A DNA stretch of 10,801 nucleotides from the NCBI GenBank assembly GCA_028275145.1, contig JAQCNG010000007.1:1-10801 (forward strand). The letters are read 5' to 3'. Source of the DNA: Halovenus sp. (lineage in GTDB: Archaea; Halobacteriota; Halobacteria; Halobacteriales; Haloarculaceae). This document shows positions 5,371 through 10,801 of the stretch, piece by piece. Numbering within the stretch: the first letter of the stretch is position 1; every line of letters begins with the position of its first letter. The notes beneath the pieces were generated by a model, which saw nothing but the letters and a program-made list of their open reading frames with translations, was not told the DNA's origin and made no database searches. The position numbers were made by a program, and so were the translations under genes.

Positions 5371-7269
5371 GTGCACGAGTACGACCTCGAACGGTATCTG
5401 ACGATACGGAGCGCCTACGGCGGGTCGCTCGGCCCGGACGGGACGCTGTCGTTTCTGCTGGACACGACGGGGACAGGACAGGTGTGGACGGTCGACGAAC
5501 CCGGCGGCTGGCCGACCCAGCGGACCTTCTACGACGAGCCGGTGTCGTTTGCCTCGTTCTCGCCGGAGCGCCGGGAGCTCGCCTTCGGCATGGACGAGGG
5601 CGGCAACGAGCGGATGCAGCTGTACCGGCTGGGGATGGACGGCGAGAGACGCGAGCTGACGGCCCGACCGGAGGCGAAACACCGGTGGGGTGGCTGGAGT
5701 CACGACGGCGAGCAGTTCGCCTTTGCCTCGAACCGGCGCGACGAGTCGGTCTTCGACGTGTACGTCCAGGGCCGCGACAGCCAGGAGGGTGAACTCGTCT
5801 TCGAGGGGGATGGCTGGTTCAGCGTCGGCCCGTGGAGCCCCGACGACGACGCGCTCGTGTTGCACCAGGCTCACTCGAGTTTCGACCACGACCTCTCGGT
5901 GCTCGACCTCGGGGACGGCGAGCGGGTCCAGCTCACACCCGAGACCAGCGACGTTCGCTACGGGAGCCCACAGTGGGGGCCGGACGGCGAGTGGCTCTAT
6001 CTCGTGACCGACGAGGGGGCCGACACGCTGTATCTCGGCCGGATGCACGCCGAGACGGGCGAACTCGAGACGGTCCGCGAGGGTGGTGCCTGGAACGTGG
6101 GCGGTGTAGCACTCGACGAGTCGGGGCTGCTCGTCTACTCGCGCAACGTCGACGGCTACACCGACCTGACGGTCGCAGACCTCCAGGACGACGGCTCGCT
6201 CCAGGAGCTCCCGACGCCAGACGTGCCCGGCGGCGTCGCGGGCGGTGTCAGCTTCGGTGCCGACGGTGACGCGTTCTCGCTGACCTCGACGGGCCGAACG
6301 CTCAACACGAACGTCTCTGTCGTCGACGTGACCGCGCTGCGAGCGGCGGCCGAGGGCCAGGGCGACGGGGCGGACACCGGGGAGGATATCCTGACAGACG
6401 CCGTGATGGGAGGCGAGCGGACGGCCGAGGGCCACAGCGACACCGGCCCGGTCGTGCGCTGGACCGACGCCGCGACTGCGGGTATCCCCCGAGAGACGTT
6501 CGTCGAACCGGAGCTGGTGCGCTACGAGACGTTCGACGGCCGCGAGATTCCCGCCTTCTTCTCGCGTCCACCGGAGGTACCCGAGGGGGGTGCGCCGGTC
6601 ATCGTGGACATCCACGGCGGGCCGGAGAGCCAGCGCCGGCCCTCGTTCCGGGGGCTGGGTCAGTACTTTCTCTCGCGGGGGTACGCGCTGCTGGAGCCGA
6701 ACGTCAGGGGGTCGACCGGCTACGGCCGGGCCTACACCCACCTCGACGACGTCGAGAGGCGGATGGACTCGGTGCGCGACATCGGGGCGGCGCTGGACTG
6801 GCTGGAGGCCCGCGATGCGGTCGACCCGGACCGCATCGTCGCGAAAGGCGGCTCCTACGGCGGGTTCATGGTGCTCGCGTCGCTGACTGAGTTTCCCGAC
6901 CGGTGGGCCGCGGGCGTCGACAGCGTCGGCATCGCCAACTTCGTCACGTTTCTGGAGAACACCGGCGCCTGGCGGCGGGAACTGCGCGAGGCCGAGTACG
7001 GGTCGCTGGCGGACGACCGGGAGTTTCTGGAGTCGATCAGCCCCATCAACAACGTCGAGCGCATCGACGCGCCGCTGTTCGTGCTCCACGGCGCGAACGA
7101 CCCGCGGGTGCCCGTCGGCGAGGCCCGGCAGATTGCCGAGCGGGCCCGCGAGCAGGACCTGCCCGTCGAACTGCTCGTCTTCGAGGACGAGGGCCACGGC
7201 ATCGCCAAACTCGACAACCGAATCGAGGCGTACACGCGGGTCGTCGAGTTCCTCGACGAACACGTCTGA
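5371..7269 (+). CDS. S9-family serine peptidase (acylaminoacyl/dipeptidyl-peptidase type)
   Basis: The S9 (prolyl oligopeptidase) family cleaves short peptides or N-terminal acyl- or dipeptide units; this one has no signal peptide and should be cytosolic. Starting at the GTG at 5371 it has 632 residues, normal for the family. Residues about 1-320 are WD-like beta-propeller repeats (blades such as PVSFASFSPERRELAF and PQWGPDGEWLYLVTD). An acidic linker follows, then an alpha/beta-hydrolase domain from about 376. That domain holds an oxyanion-region HGGP (H415), the nucleophile motif GGSYGGF (Ser495), Asp577 in HGANDPRVP and His609 in DEGHGI, so the triad is complete and correctly ordered. The alternative TTG at 5344 would add nine residues that look like untranslated DNA. 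A long antisense frame covers the gene and is a composition artefact. Exact specificity is unknown; the TolB-like propeller and GGSYGG fit acylaminoacyl-peptidase annotations. Confidence 0.93.
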   Translation: MHEYDLERYLTIRSAYGGSLGPDGTLSFLLDTTGTGQVWTVDEPGGWPTQRTFYDEPVSFASFSPERRELAFGMDEGGNERMQLYRLGMDGERRELTARPEAKHRWGGWSHDGEQFAFASNRRDESVFDVYVQGRDSQEGELVFEGDGWFSVGPWSPDDDALVLHQAHSSFDHDLSVLDLGDGERVQLTPETSDVRYGSPQWGPDGEWLYLVTDEGADTLYLGRMHAETGELETVREGGAWNVGGVALDESGLLVYSRNVDGYTDLTVADLQDDGSLQELPTPDVPGGVAGGVSFGADGDAFSLTSTGRTLNTNVSVVDVTALRAAAEGQGDGADTGEDILTDAVMGGERTAEGHSDTGPVVRWTDAATAGIPRETFVEPELVRYETFDGREIPAFFSRPPEVPEGGAPVIVDIHGGPESQRRPSFRGLGQYFLSRGYALLEPNVRGSTGYGRAYTHLDDVERRMDSVRDIGAALDWLEARDAVDPDRIVAKGGSYGGFMVLASLTEFPDRWAAGVDSVGIANFVTFLENTGAWRRELREAEYGSLADDREFLESISPINNVERIDAPLFVLHGANDPRVPVGEARQIAERAREQDLPVELLVFEDEGHGIAKLDNRIEAYTRVVEFLDEHV

Positions 7270-7290
7270 CAGAGAGAACACTGCCGCAGG

Positions 7291-7309
7291 GCTTTCGTAA
7301 TGCTTTTTC
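7291..7309 (+). promoter_or_regulatory. Probable promoter of tRNA-Phe
   Basis: An AT-rich stretch (TTTCGTAATGCTTTTT, 7293-7308) lies about 27-40 bases before the mature tRNA 5' end, in the gap after the peptidase stop. It is the only such stretch there, so it probably holds the TATA box. Confidence 0.45.
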
Positions 7310-7334
7310 CGGCGCTCGTCGTCACAACGAACGG

Positions 7335-7408
7335 GCCGCCTTAGCTCAGACTGGGAGAGCACTCGACTGAAGATCGAGCTGTCCCCCGTTCAAATCGGGG
7401 AGGCGGCA
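7335..7408 (+). tRNA. tRNA-Phe (anticodon GAA)
   Basis: The full cloverleaf can be paired by eye. The acceptor stem is GCCGCCT (7335-7341) with AGGCGGC (7401-7407) and discriminator A7408. The D stem is GCTC (7344-7347) with GAGC (7357-7360). The anticodon stem CTCGA (7362-7366) pairs with TCGAG (7374-7378) around CTGAAGA, giving anticodon GAA at 7369-7371. The variable loop is five bases. The T stem CCCCG (7384-7388) pairs with CGGGG (7396-7400) around TTCAAAT. There is no intron, and CCA is not encoded. Confidence 0.97.
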
Positions 7409-7434
7409 TACGCCGGACACCCGCGAGACGCGAC

Positions 7435-7439
7435 TTTTT
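7435..7439 (+). terminator. T-run terminator after tRNA-Phe
   Basis: Five T's follow a GC-rich stretch 27 bases after the tRNA 3' end. This fits archaeal U-tract termination; there is no strong hairpin and none is needed in archaea. Confidence 0.5.
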
Positions 7440-7542
7440 CGAACCATCTCGATACGGCTCGCGAACACGCCGTCGACGGACGCCTGGACTGTCCAGAGAA
7501 ACCGTGTGAACACCCAGTGGCTGACATCGAGTGCAGACCCGC

Positions 7543-7965
7543 TCACCGCTGGATTGCGAGCACCGGGGTGTCGCCGTCGCGGATGGTCTGCTCGGTGACA
7601 CTCCCGAAGAGGAATCGTCCGACGCCCGAGCGGGCCTGTGTGGCCATGACCAGCAGGTCGGCACCCCGGGTGGATGCCTGTTCGAGGATGACCTGCGAGG
7701 GGACCCCGGTTTCGACGACCCCCTCGGCGTCGACGCCGGCCTCGTCTGCCTGCCCGACCAGCGACTCGACGTGGGCGCGTCTGTCTTTGCGCTGGTCCTC
7801 GACCGCATCGCCGCCCCGGGTCTCCGGTGCTGCACCCCCCGACATCTCGACGACGGCGAGAAACACCAGGTGGGCGTCGTGAGCAGCGGCCTGTGCCACG
7901 CCGTGTTCGGCGGCGGTTTCGGCTGCCTCGCTGCCGTCCGTCGGCACGATGATGACGTCGTACAC
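7543..7965 (-). CDS. Universal stress protein (UspA family)
   Basis: The 140-residue single-domain USP has the family start VYDVIIVPTDGSEAAETAAEHG and the ending DLLVMATQARSGVGRFLFGS, then VTEQTIRDGDTPVLAIQR. USPs are small alpha/beta proteins, often dimeric and ATP-binding, linked to stress adaptation. The nucleotide motif G-x2-G-x9-G-S/T is altered: both early glycines are Ala (ATQA), while the later GS is kept, so ATP binding is uncertain. The start is taken as GTG at 7965, because homologues begin right at this strand and a TATA-like box is 25-26 bases before it. The in-frame ATG at 7998 overlaps that box and would add 11 atypical residues. The membrane-protein gene lies 40 bases upstream on the same strand, but this gene seems to have its own promoter. 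Confidence 0.9.
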   Translation of the reverse strand: MYDVIIVPTDGSEAAETAAEHGVAQAAAHDAHLVFLAVVEMSGGAAPETRGGDAVEDQRKDRRAHVESLVGQADEAGVDAEGVVETGVPSQVILEQASTRGADLLVMATQARSGVGRFLFGSVTEQTIRDGDTPVLAIQR

Positions 7966-7986
7966 AGTGGCTGTTGTGCACGCAGC

Positions 7987-7994
7987 GTAATCAA
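7987..7994 (-). promoter_or_regulatory. TATA-like box of the USP gene
   Basis: On the minus strand TTGATTAC is centred 25-26 bases before the GTG at 7965. It sits between the membrane-protein stop and the USP start and argues for separate, leaderless transcription. Confidence 0.5.
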
Positions 7995-8005
7995 TCACCG
8001 GCCGG

Positions 8006-8677
8006 TCAGGCCGTCCGGCGGAGAATCAGCACGATATCGGCGAGCACGTCGAACCCCATCGGGATAACGTGGAGCAGTCCGCCGACGAGAAACAGTCTGG
8101 TCGGGTACAGCTCTGTGGTCGGGAACCACGGCGAGAGGATGAGAAGACAGGTGAGACCGCCGAGTCCGTAGACGACCCGCTCGCTCTTGCGGATCTGGGG
8201 GTTCGACCAGTTGTAGAGCGCGGTTGCGAGATACCCCACACCGAGCGCGAGAAACCATGGTTGCCAGTAGCCGGAGCCGAGCGTGTCGCCGAGAACGGGT
8301 ACGTCGGCCACCGGGCCGGGAAACCAGCCGGCGAGCGTGGCGACGTTGACCGTGACCGCCGAGACGTTCAGTCCGGCCCAGACCAGCCAGATTCGGTTGC
8401 GCCGCACTGTCGGCGCGGTGTACGCCACGCCGACAGCAACGAGGATTGCGATGAGCACGACCCACAGCGCGACGATACTCTCGTAGAAGCCAAACGGGGC
8501 CAGCGAGGGGTTCTCCACCAGCAGCCAGGACAGTGACCAGCCGACGATGCCCTCGACAGCCCCGACTACGAGGAGGCCGTCGCCGGGCAACGGCGGCGAC
8601 AGCAACCGCCGGGTGTACCCCGAGAGGATAGTGACCCGGTCACCGGCCAGCACCTTCGAGAGGTATTCGGATGCCAC
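8006..8677 (-). CDS. Six-helix integral membrane protein of unknown function
   Basis: I do not recognise a characterised family. The 223-residue protein has six hydrophobic helices at about 35-54, 67-88, 96-118, 138-157, 168-185 and 193-219. The N-terminus is a 30-residue soluble segment with positive charges (GYTRRLL), which suggests it lies inside. Arg/Lys clusters between helices 2 and 3 (VRRNR) and helices 4 and 5 (IRKSER), and at the C-terminus (LRRTA), fit alternating topology. Polar residues inside helices include Asn in helix 3 and His and Asp in the last helix (HVIPMGFDVLAD). The GTG at 8677 is chosen from a TATA-like box 26 bases upstream. It is divergent from the second SDR and lies 40 bases before the USP gene. 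Such haloarchaeal proteins are usually annotated only as conserved membrane proteins. Confidence 0.8.
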   Translation of the reverse strand: MASEYLSKVLAGDRVTILSGYTRRLLSPPLPGDGLLVVGAVEGIVGWSLSWLLVENPSLAPFGFYESIVALWVVLIAILVAVGVAYTAPTVRRNRIWLVWAGLNVSAVTVNVATLAGWFPGPVADVPVLGDTLGSGYWQPWFLALGVGYLATALYNWSNPQIRKSERVVYGLGGLTCLLILSPWFPTTELYPTRLFLVGGLLHVIPMGFDVLADIVLILRRTA

Positions 8678-8700
8678 AGGCCCGTTTGGGACGAGGGGGA

Positions 8701-8706
8701 CTTAAC
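8701..8706 (-). promoter_or_regulatory. TATA-like box of the six-helix membrane protein
   Basis: On the minus strand GTTAAG is centred 26-27 bases before the GTG at 8677. This supports that start, and it shares the 100-base divergent gap with the promoter of the second SDR. Confidence 0.45.
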
Positions 8707-8747
8707 CAGTCGGGAAGAAACCAGTCACGGCCCCCGCGATGTGACAG

Positions 8748-8754
8748 ATTCAAG
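8748..8754 (+). promoter_or_regulatory. TATA-like box of the second SDR gene
   Basis: ATTCAAG is centred 27 bases before the ATG at 8778. It is weaker than the others but correctly placed. Confidence 0.4.
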
Positions 8755-8777
8755 CCCGAACGCCGGAAACACCAGCC

Positions 8778-9515
8778 ATGCAGCTAGCACCTGACCTGGA
8801 GGGACGGACAGCACTGGTGACCGGCAGCGCGAAACGGGTCGGTCGTGAACTTCTGTTGACACTCGCGGCCTGTGGGGCGGACGTCGCCGTTCACTACAGG
8901 GAGAGCGCCGACGCGGCCGAATCGACGGCGGCGGCGGCCCGCGAGTACGGCGTCGACGCCACGACAGTCTGCGGGGACGTCACCGACCCCGATGCCGTCG
9001 ACGGCCTGTTCGACGCCGCCGAAACCGAACTCGGAACCGTCGACGTGCTGGTCAACAACGTCGGCAACTTCGACGCTCGCCACTGGGAGTCGATCGAGTG
9101 GGCGTCCTGGCGCGACACCGTCGAGAGCACGTTCTACGGGACGGTGCTGTGCTCGCGGCGGGCGCTCGACGGGATGCGCGAGAACGACTGGGGCCGCATC
9201 GTCAACATCGGCTTTGCCGACTGCGACCGCCGGCACGCCCATCCGGTGAACTTCCCGTACTTTGTCGGCAAGACCGGTGTCCTGATGTTTACGCGGATGC
9301 TCGCGGCCGACACGCAGGACGACGGGGTCACGGTCAACGCAATCTCGCCGTTCGCCGTCGAGAACACCGTCTCCGACGTCTCCTCGTTCCCGCGGGGACG
9401 CGCGGCGTCGTTCGACGATGTCGCGGCACCGATGCTGTTTTTTCTCGGCGCTGGGGGGAGCTACGTCAGCGGACAGAACATCGCCGTCGACGGCGGACGA
9501 CTGCCCGAACGCTGA
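8778..9515 (+). CDS. SDR oxidoreductase with pteridine reductase (PTR1/FolM)-like signatures
   Basis: The 245-residue protein is a Rossmann-fold reductase with TGSAKRVG at 15-22, the TGxxxRxG variant typical of PTR1/FolM. VAVHYRES (36-43) matches the PTR1 NADPH-binding HY-x-x-S element in place and order (His39, Tyr40, Ser43). LVNNVGN follows the usual NNAG. The catalytic positions are Asp148, Tyr161 and Lys165 (YFVGK). The Asp takes the place of the usual Ser 13 residues before Tyr, as in Leishmania PTR1 (D-Y-K). The C-terminal SGQNIAVDGGRL is standard SDR. PTR1-type enzymes reduce pterins and dihydrofolate with NADPH, so a role in tetrahydrofolate or pterin supply is plausible but inferred; a generic FabG-like reductase is the alternative. 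The ATG at 8778 fits both the fold start and the TATA spacing. The gene is divergent from the six-helix membrane protein. Confidence 0.9.
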   Translation: MQLAPDLEGRTALVTGSAKRVGRELLLTLAACGADVAVHYRESADAAESTAAAAREYGVDATTVCGDVTDPDAVDGLFDAAETELGTVDVLVNNVGNFDARHWESIEWASWRDTVESTFYGTVLCSRRALDGMRENDWGRIVNIGFADCDRRHAHPVNFPYFVGKTGVLMFTRMLAADTQDDGVTVNAISPFAVENTVSDVSSFPRGRAASFDDVAAPMLFFLGAGGSYVSGQNIAVDGGRLPER

Positions 9516-9591
9516 GTTGGCGCTGTGCCCACGACAGGCCGGCGTTCAGTCGGGAGCGCAGGCCACTCTCATCGCGGATGCGTTCCAGTAC

Positions 9592-9598
9592 AGATAAG
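9592..9598 (+). promoter_or_regulatory. TATA-like box of the 62-residue membrane protein
   Basis: AGATAAG is centred 27-28 bases before the ATG at 9623, giving a leaderless transcript and separating this gene from the SDR upstream. Confidence 0.5.
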
Positions 9599-9622
9599 AC
9601 AACCCGCGGGTTTAGCTATGTC

Positions 9623-9811
9623 ATGGACCCGAAGGCGTTTTTCGTGGAGGACCGCGCGAACCTGCTTGCGGGGGTGCTGGCGGTCGGTCTGCTCTGTGCG
9701 GGCGGCATCGCACTCCTCCGGGAGCAGGGCGTCGCCACCGTGTTCCTGATGCTCGGCGGTTTCAGCTCGCTGATGTTTCTGGAGTACAGGCGCGCCACCG
9801 GCGCCGGGTAG
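9623..9811 (+). CDS. Small two-helix membrane protein
   Basis: The 62-residue protein has a charged N-terminus (MDPKAFFVEDRAN), two hydrophobic helices (about 14-32 and 36-55) joined by a tight polar turn (REQG), and a basic end (EYRRATG). The hairpin topology with positive ends suggests both termini lie inside. I do not recognise a characterised family. The start is fixed by the TATA-like box; the same frame is open much further upstream but overlaps the SDR gene. Its stop is ten bases from the convergent DUF5797 stop. It could be an accessory subunit or a membrane-stress microprotein, but nothing in the sequence decides this. Confidence 0.7.
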   Translation: MDPKAFFVEDRANLLAGVLAVGLLCAGGIALLREQGVATVFLMLGGFSSLMFLEYRRATGAG

Positions 9812-9821
9812 GGCCGGTGGG

Positions 9822-10301
9822 TCACTCGTCGGCCGCCTCGATATCGATTCTGTCGGGGTCGAGTGCGAGTCGGAACGTCGGGACCACCCGCTGGGTCCGC
9901 TCGACGAGTCCACGGTCGACGAGCGCGTGGAGCGAGGACCGCACCGCGTCGACATCCGGGTCGTGGCCTGTCGCCTGGATGTCGTGAAGCGTCGCAACCA
10001 CGCTCTGTGACTCCTCGTCCGGCCCGGGCAGCGCGGCGATCACCCGCCGTTCGAGGGGGGACCCGGAGACGGTCCGGGTGTCGCTCACGTCACCGTCACC
10101 CAGTAGCGCCTCGGCCTCCGGCGTCGCACAGATGAGGCTGTCGGCGTTGCGGTAGTAGTACTCGTCCAGTTCCGACTCGAGATAGCCGTGCACCTCGCTG
10201 CCGCTGTCGAACCCCCACCGCTCCTGCAGTTCGCCGTTTTTTGTTGGCTGTAGCGCCACGATGTCGGCCAGTCGCTCGCGCGCCTCCTCCGGGAGCGTCA
10301 T
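9822..10301 (-). CDS. DUF5797-like winged-helix protein
   Basis: The 159-residue acidic soluble protein resembles the haloarchaeal DUF5797 family, recalled from its opening (MTLPEEARERLADIV) and LQPTKNGELQERWG. The N-terminal part (about 1-65) looks like a winged helix: a helix, then QPTKNGELQERWGFDSGSEV as the helix-turn-helix, then YLESELDEYYYRN. A second possible helical/winged module runs from about 80 to 150 and ends ALVDRGLVERTQRVVPTFRL, the form of a wing. It is probably a DNA-binding regulator, but no target or effector is known. The ATG at 10301 has a TATA-like box 26 bases upstream. It is divergent from an FAD oxidoreductase across 177 bases, so control of that gene is possible. Confidence 0.8.
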   Translation of the reverse strand: MTLPEEARERLADIVALQPTKNGELQERWGFDSGSEVHGYLESELDEYYYRNADSLICATPEAEALLGDGDVSDTRTVSGSPLERRVIAALPGPDEESQSVVATLHDIQATGHDPDVDAVRSSLHALVDRGLVERTQRVVPTFRLALDPDRIDIEAADE

Positions 10302-10323
10302 CGGTGGTGTCTACCGGCAGGGA

Positions 10324-10329
10324 CCTAAT
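10324..10329 (-). promoter_or_regulatory. TATA-like box of the DUF5797 gene
   Basis: On the minus strand ATTAGG is centred about 26 bases before the ATG at 10301, fitting a leaderless transcript. Confidence 0.45.
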
Positions 10330-10368
10330 CCGCGTTGTGGTTCGAGCCAGCGGTTCTCGCGGTCGATT

Positions 10369-10387
10369 CGTCTCCTGTGCGGAGACG
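10369..10387. promoter_or_regulatory. Perfect 7-bp dyad in the divergent gap
   Basis: CGTCTCC (10369-10375) and GGAGACG (10381-10387) are perfect inverted copies around TGTGC. The dyad lies between the DUF5797 and oxidoreductase promoters, so it may be an operator for a dimeric regulator acting on either gene. A chance palindrome is possible. Confidence 0.4.
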
Positions 10388-10413
10388 GTTCCAACTCCTT
10401 AGACCTGTTTCGA

Positions 10414-10423
10414 GTATTTAAAT
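10414..10423 (+). promoter_or_regulatory. Strong TATA box, upper promoter of the oxidoreductase gene
   Basis: GTATTTAAAT is the best TATA match in the window. It would start transcription near 10445, leaving a leader of about 30 bases before the ATG at 10479. Its core is palindromic, so it could also act leftward. Confidence 0.5.
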
Positions 10424-10450
10424 CGATGTAGTCACGTAGATGGCAATCCA

Positions 10451-10457
10451 CATATAG
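10451..10457 (+). promoter_or_regulatory. Second TATA box, proximal promoter of the oxidoreductase gene
   Basis: CATATAG is centred 25 bases before the ATG at 10479, where a leaderless promoter would lie. Together with the stronger box at 10414 it suggests two promoters. Confidence 0.5.
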
Positions 10458-10478
10458 CCCGGGAATCAAACACCGGAC

Positions 10479-10801
10479 ATGAGCACGTCCCACGTAATCG
10501 TCGGCGACGGTATTGCGGGCAGTTCCGCCGCCGAGACGGTCCGGGAGACAGACCCCGAAGCGGACGTTACGGTAATCACCGACGAGGGGGAGGCACTGTA
10601 CAACCGCATCCTCATAAAGGAGTTCGCGAAGGGCAAACTCCCGGAGGCACCGATCTCGATACACGAACCGGGCTGGTACGAGGAGCGGGACATCGACCTC
10701 CAGTTGAACACGTACGTCACGAGTGTCGACGCCGACGCCAACAAGCTCCACACACACGACGGGGACACCTACGAGTACGACAAGTTGCTCGTGGCGACGG
10801 G
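10479..10801 (+). CDS. FAD/NAD(P)-dependent oxidoreductase (3' end outside window)
   Basis: Only the first 107 residues are visible. The protein opens with the dinucleotide-binding strand SHVIVGDGIAGSSAAETV, whose GxGxxG (residues 9-14) binds the FAD ADP moiety. An acidic residue follows at the end of the second strand (VTVITDE). The NRILIKEFAKGKLPE stretch after it is typical of NirB/rubredoxin-reductase-like members of the pyridine-nucleotide disulfide reductase class. The window ends in YDKLLVAT(G), the ATG motif closing the first half of the FAD domain. The NAD(P) domain and any further cofactors lie outside, so the substrate cannot be told. The ATG at 10479 is where the Rossmann strand starts. 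The gene is divergent from the DUF5797 gene and has two candidate promoters and a dyad upstream. Confidence 0.9.
   Translation, partial: MSTSHVIVGDGIAGSSAAETVRETDPEADVTVITDEGEALYNRILIKEFAKGKLPEAPISIHEPGWYEERDIDLQLNTYVTSVDADANKLHTHDGDTYEYDKLLVAT

Noticed and set aside
5320..7362. A 680-residue open frame antisense to the S9 peptidase
   Set aside because: It mirrors the peptidase codons and is rich in Arg, Val and Pro with no domain. The sense frame has a complete catalytic triad, and part of the antisense frame runs into tRNA-Phe.
7335..7408. tRNA-Phe as an integration site for a mobile island
   Set aside because: I looked for a second copy of the tRNA 3' end and for an integrase in the window and saw neither.
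7966..7998. ATG start for the USP 11 codons upstream
   Set aside because: It overlaps the TATA-like box, and the family starts at the following GTG (VYDVIIVPTDGS).
9098..9622. Long upstream extension of the small membrane protein frame
   Set aside because: This part is an Arg-rich shadow of the SDR gene in another frame.

Overview
The window looks chromosomal and haloarchaeal (class Halobacteria). GC is high, most proteins are strongly acidic, and nearly every gene has an AT-rich TATA-like box centred about 24-28 bases before its start codon, the pattern of leaderless haloarchaeal transcripts. The tRNA-Phe, the CtaA-CtaB fusion, the winged-helix DUF5797 protein and the IS1341-type TnpB also fit this group. 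The species cannot be named from the sequence.

Layout, left to right. (1) 2-1271: the right part of an IS200/IS605-group, IS1341-type element: a 5'-truncated tnpB, then a structured omega-RNA/right-end module. (2) 1334-2044: a classical SDR oxidoreductase, convergent with and overlapping the stop codon of a membrane-anchored ArsR-like regulator (2041-3078, minus). (3) 3079-3346: a gene-free regulatory stretch with a degenerate repeat. (4) 3347-4762 (minus): a fusion of a four-helix CtaA-like domain to heme o synthase CtaB, divergent from a small Tat lipoprotein (4886-5278). (5) 5371-7269: an S9-family serine peptidase, then tRNA-Phe(GAA) (7335-7408). (6) 7543-8677 (minus): a UspA-type stress protein and a six-helix membrane protein. 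(7) 8778-9515: a second SDR with pteridine-reductase (PTR1/FolM)-like signatures, then a 62-residue membrane protein. (8) 9822-10301 (minus): a DUF5797 protein, divergent from an FAD-dependent oxidoreductase that runs off the right edge.

The genes are mostly monocistronic housekeeping and accessory functions rather than one pathway. CtaB links the region to aerobic respiration (heme o/a for terminal oxidases). The best candidates for unusual biology are the TnpB with a relocated RuvC-II glutamate and its folded guide-RNA scaffold, the repeats upstream of the membrane-bound regulator, the CtaA-like domain that keeps its heme histidines but lacks the usual glutamate, and the PTR1-like SDR. No CRISPR array, prophage or defence island is visible. 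No gene-free stretch exceeds 300 bases; the longest is 3079-3346.
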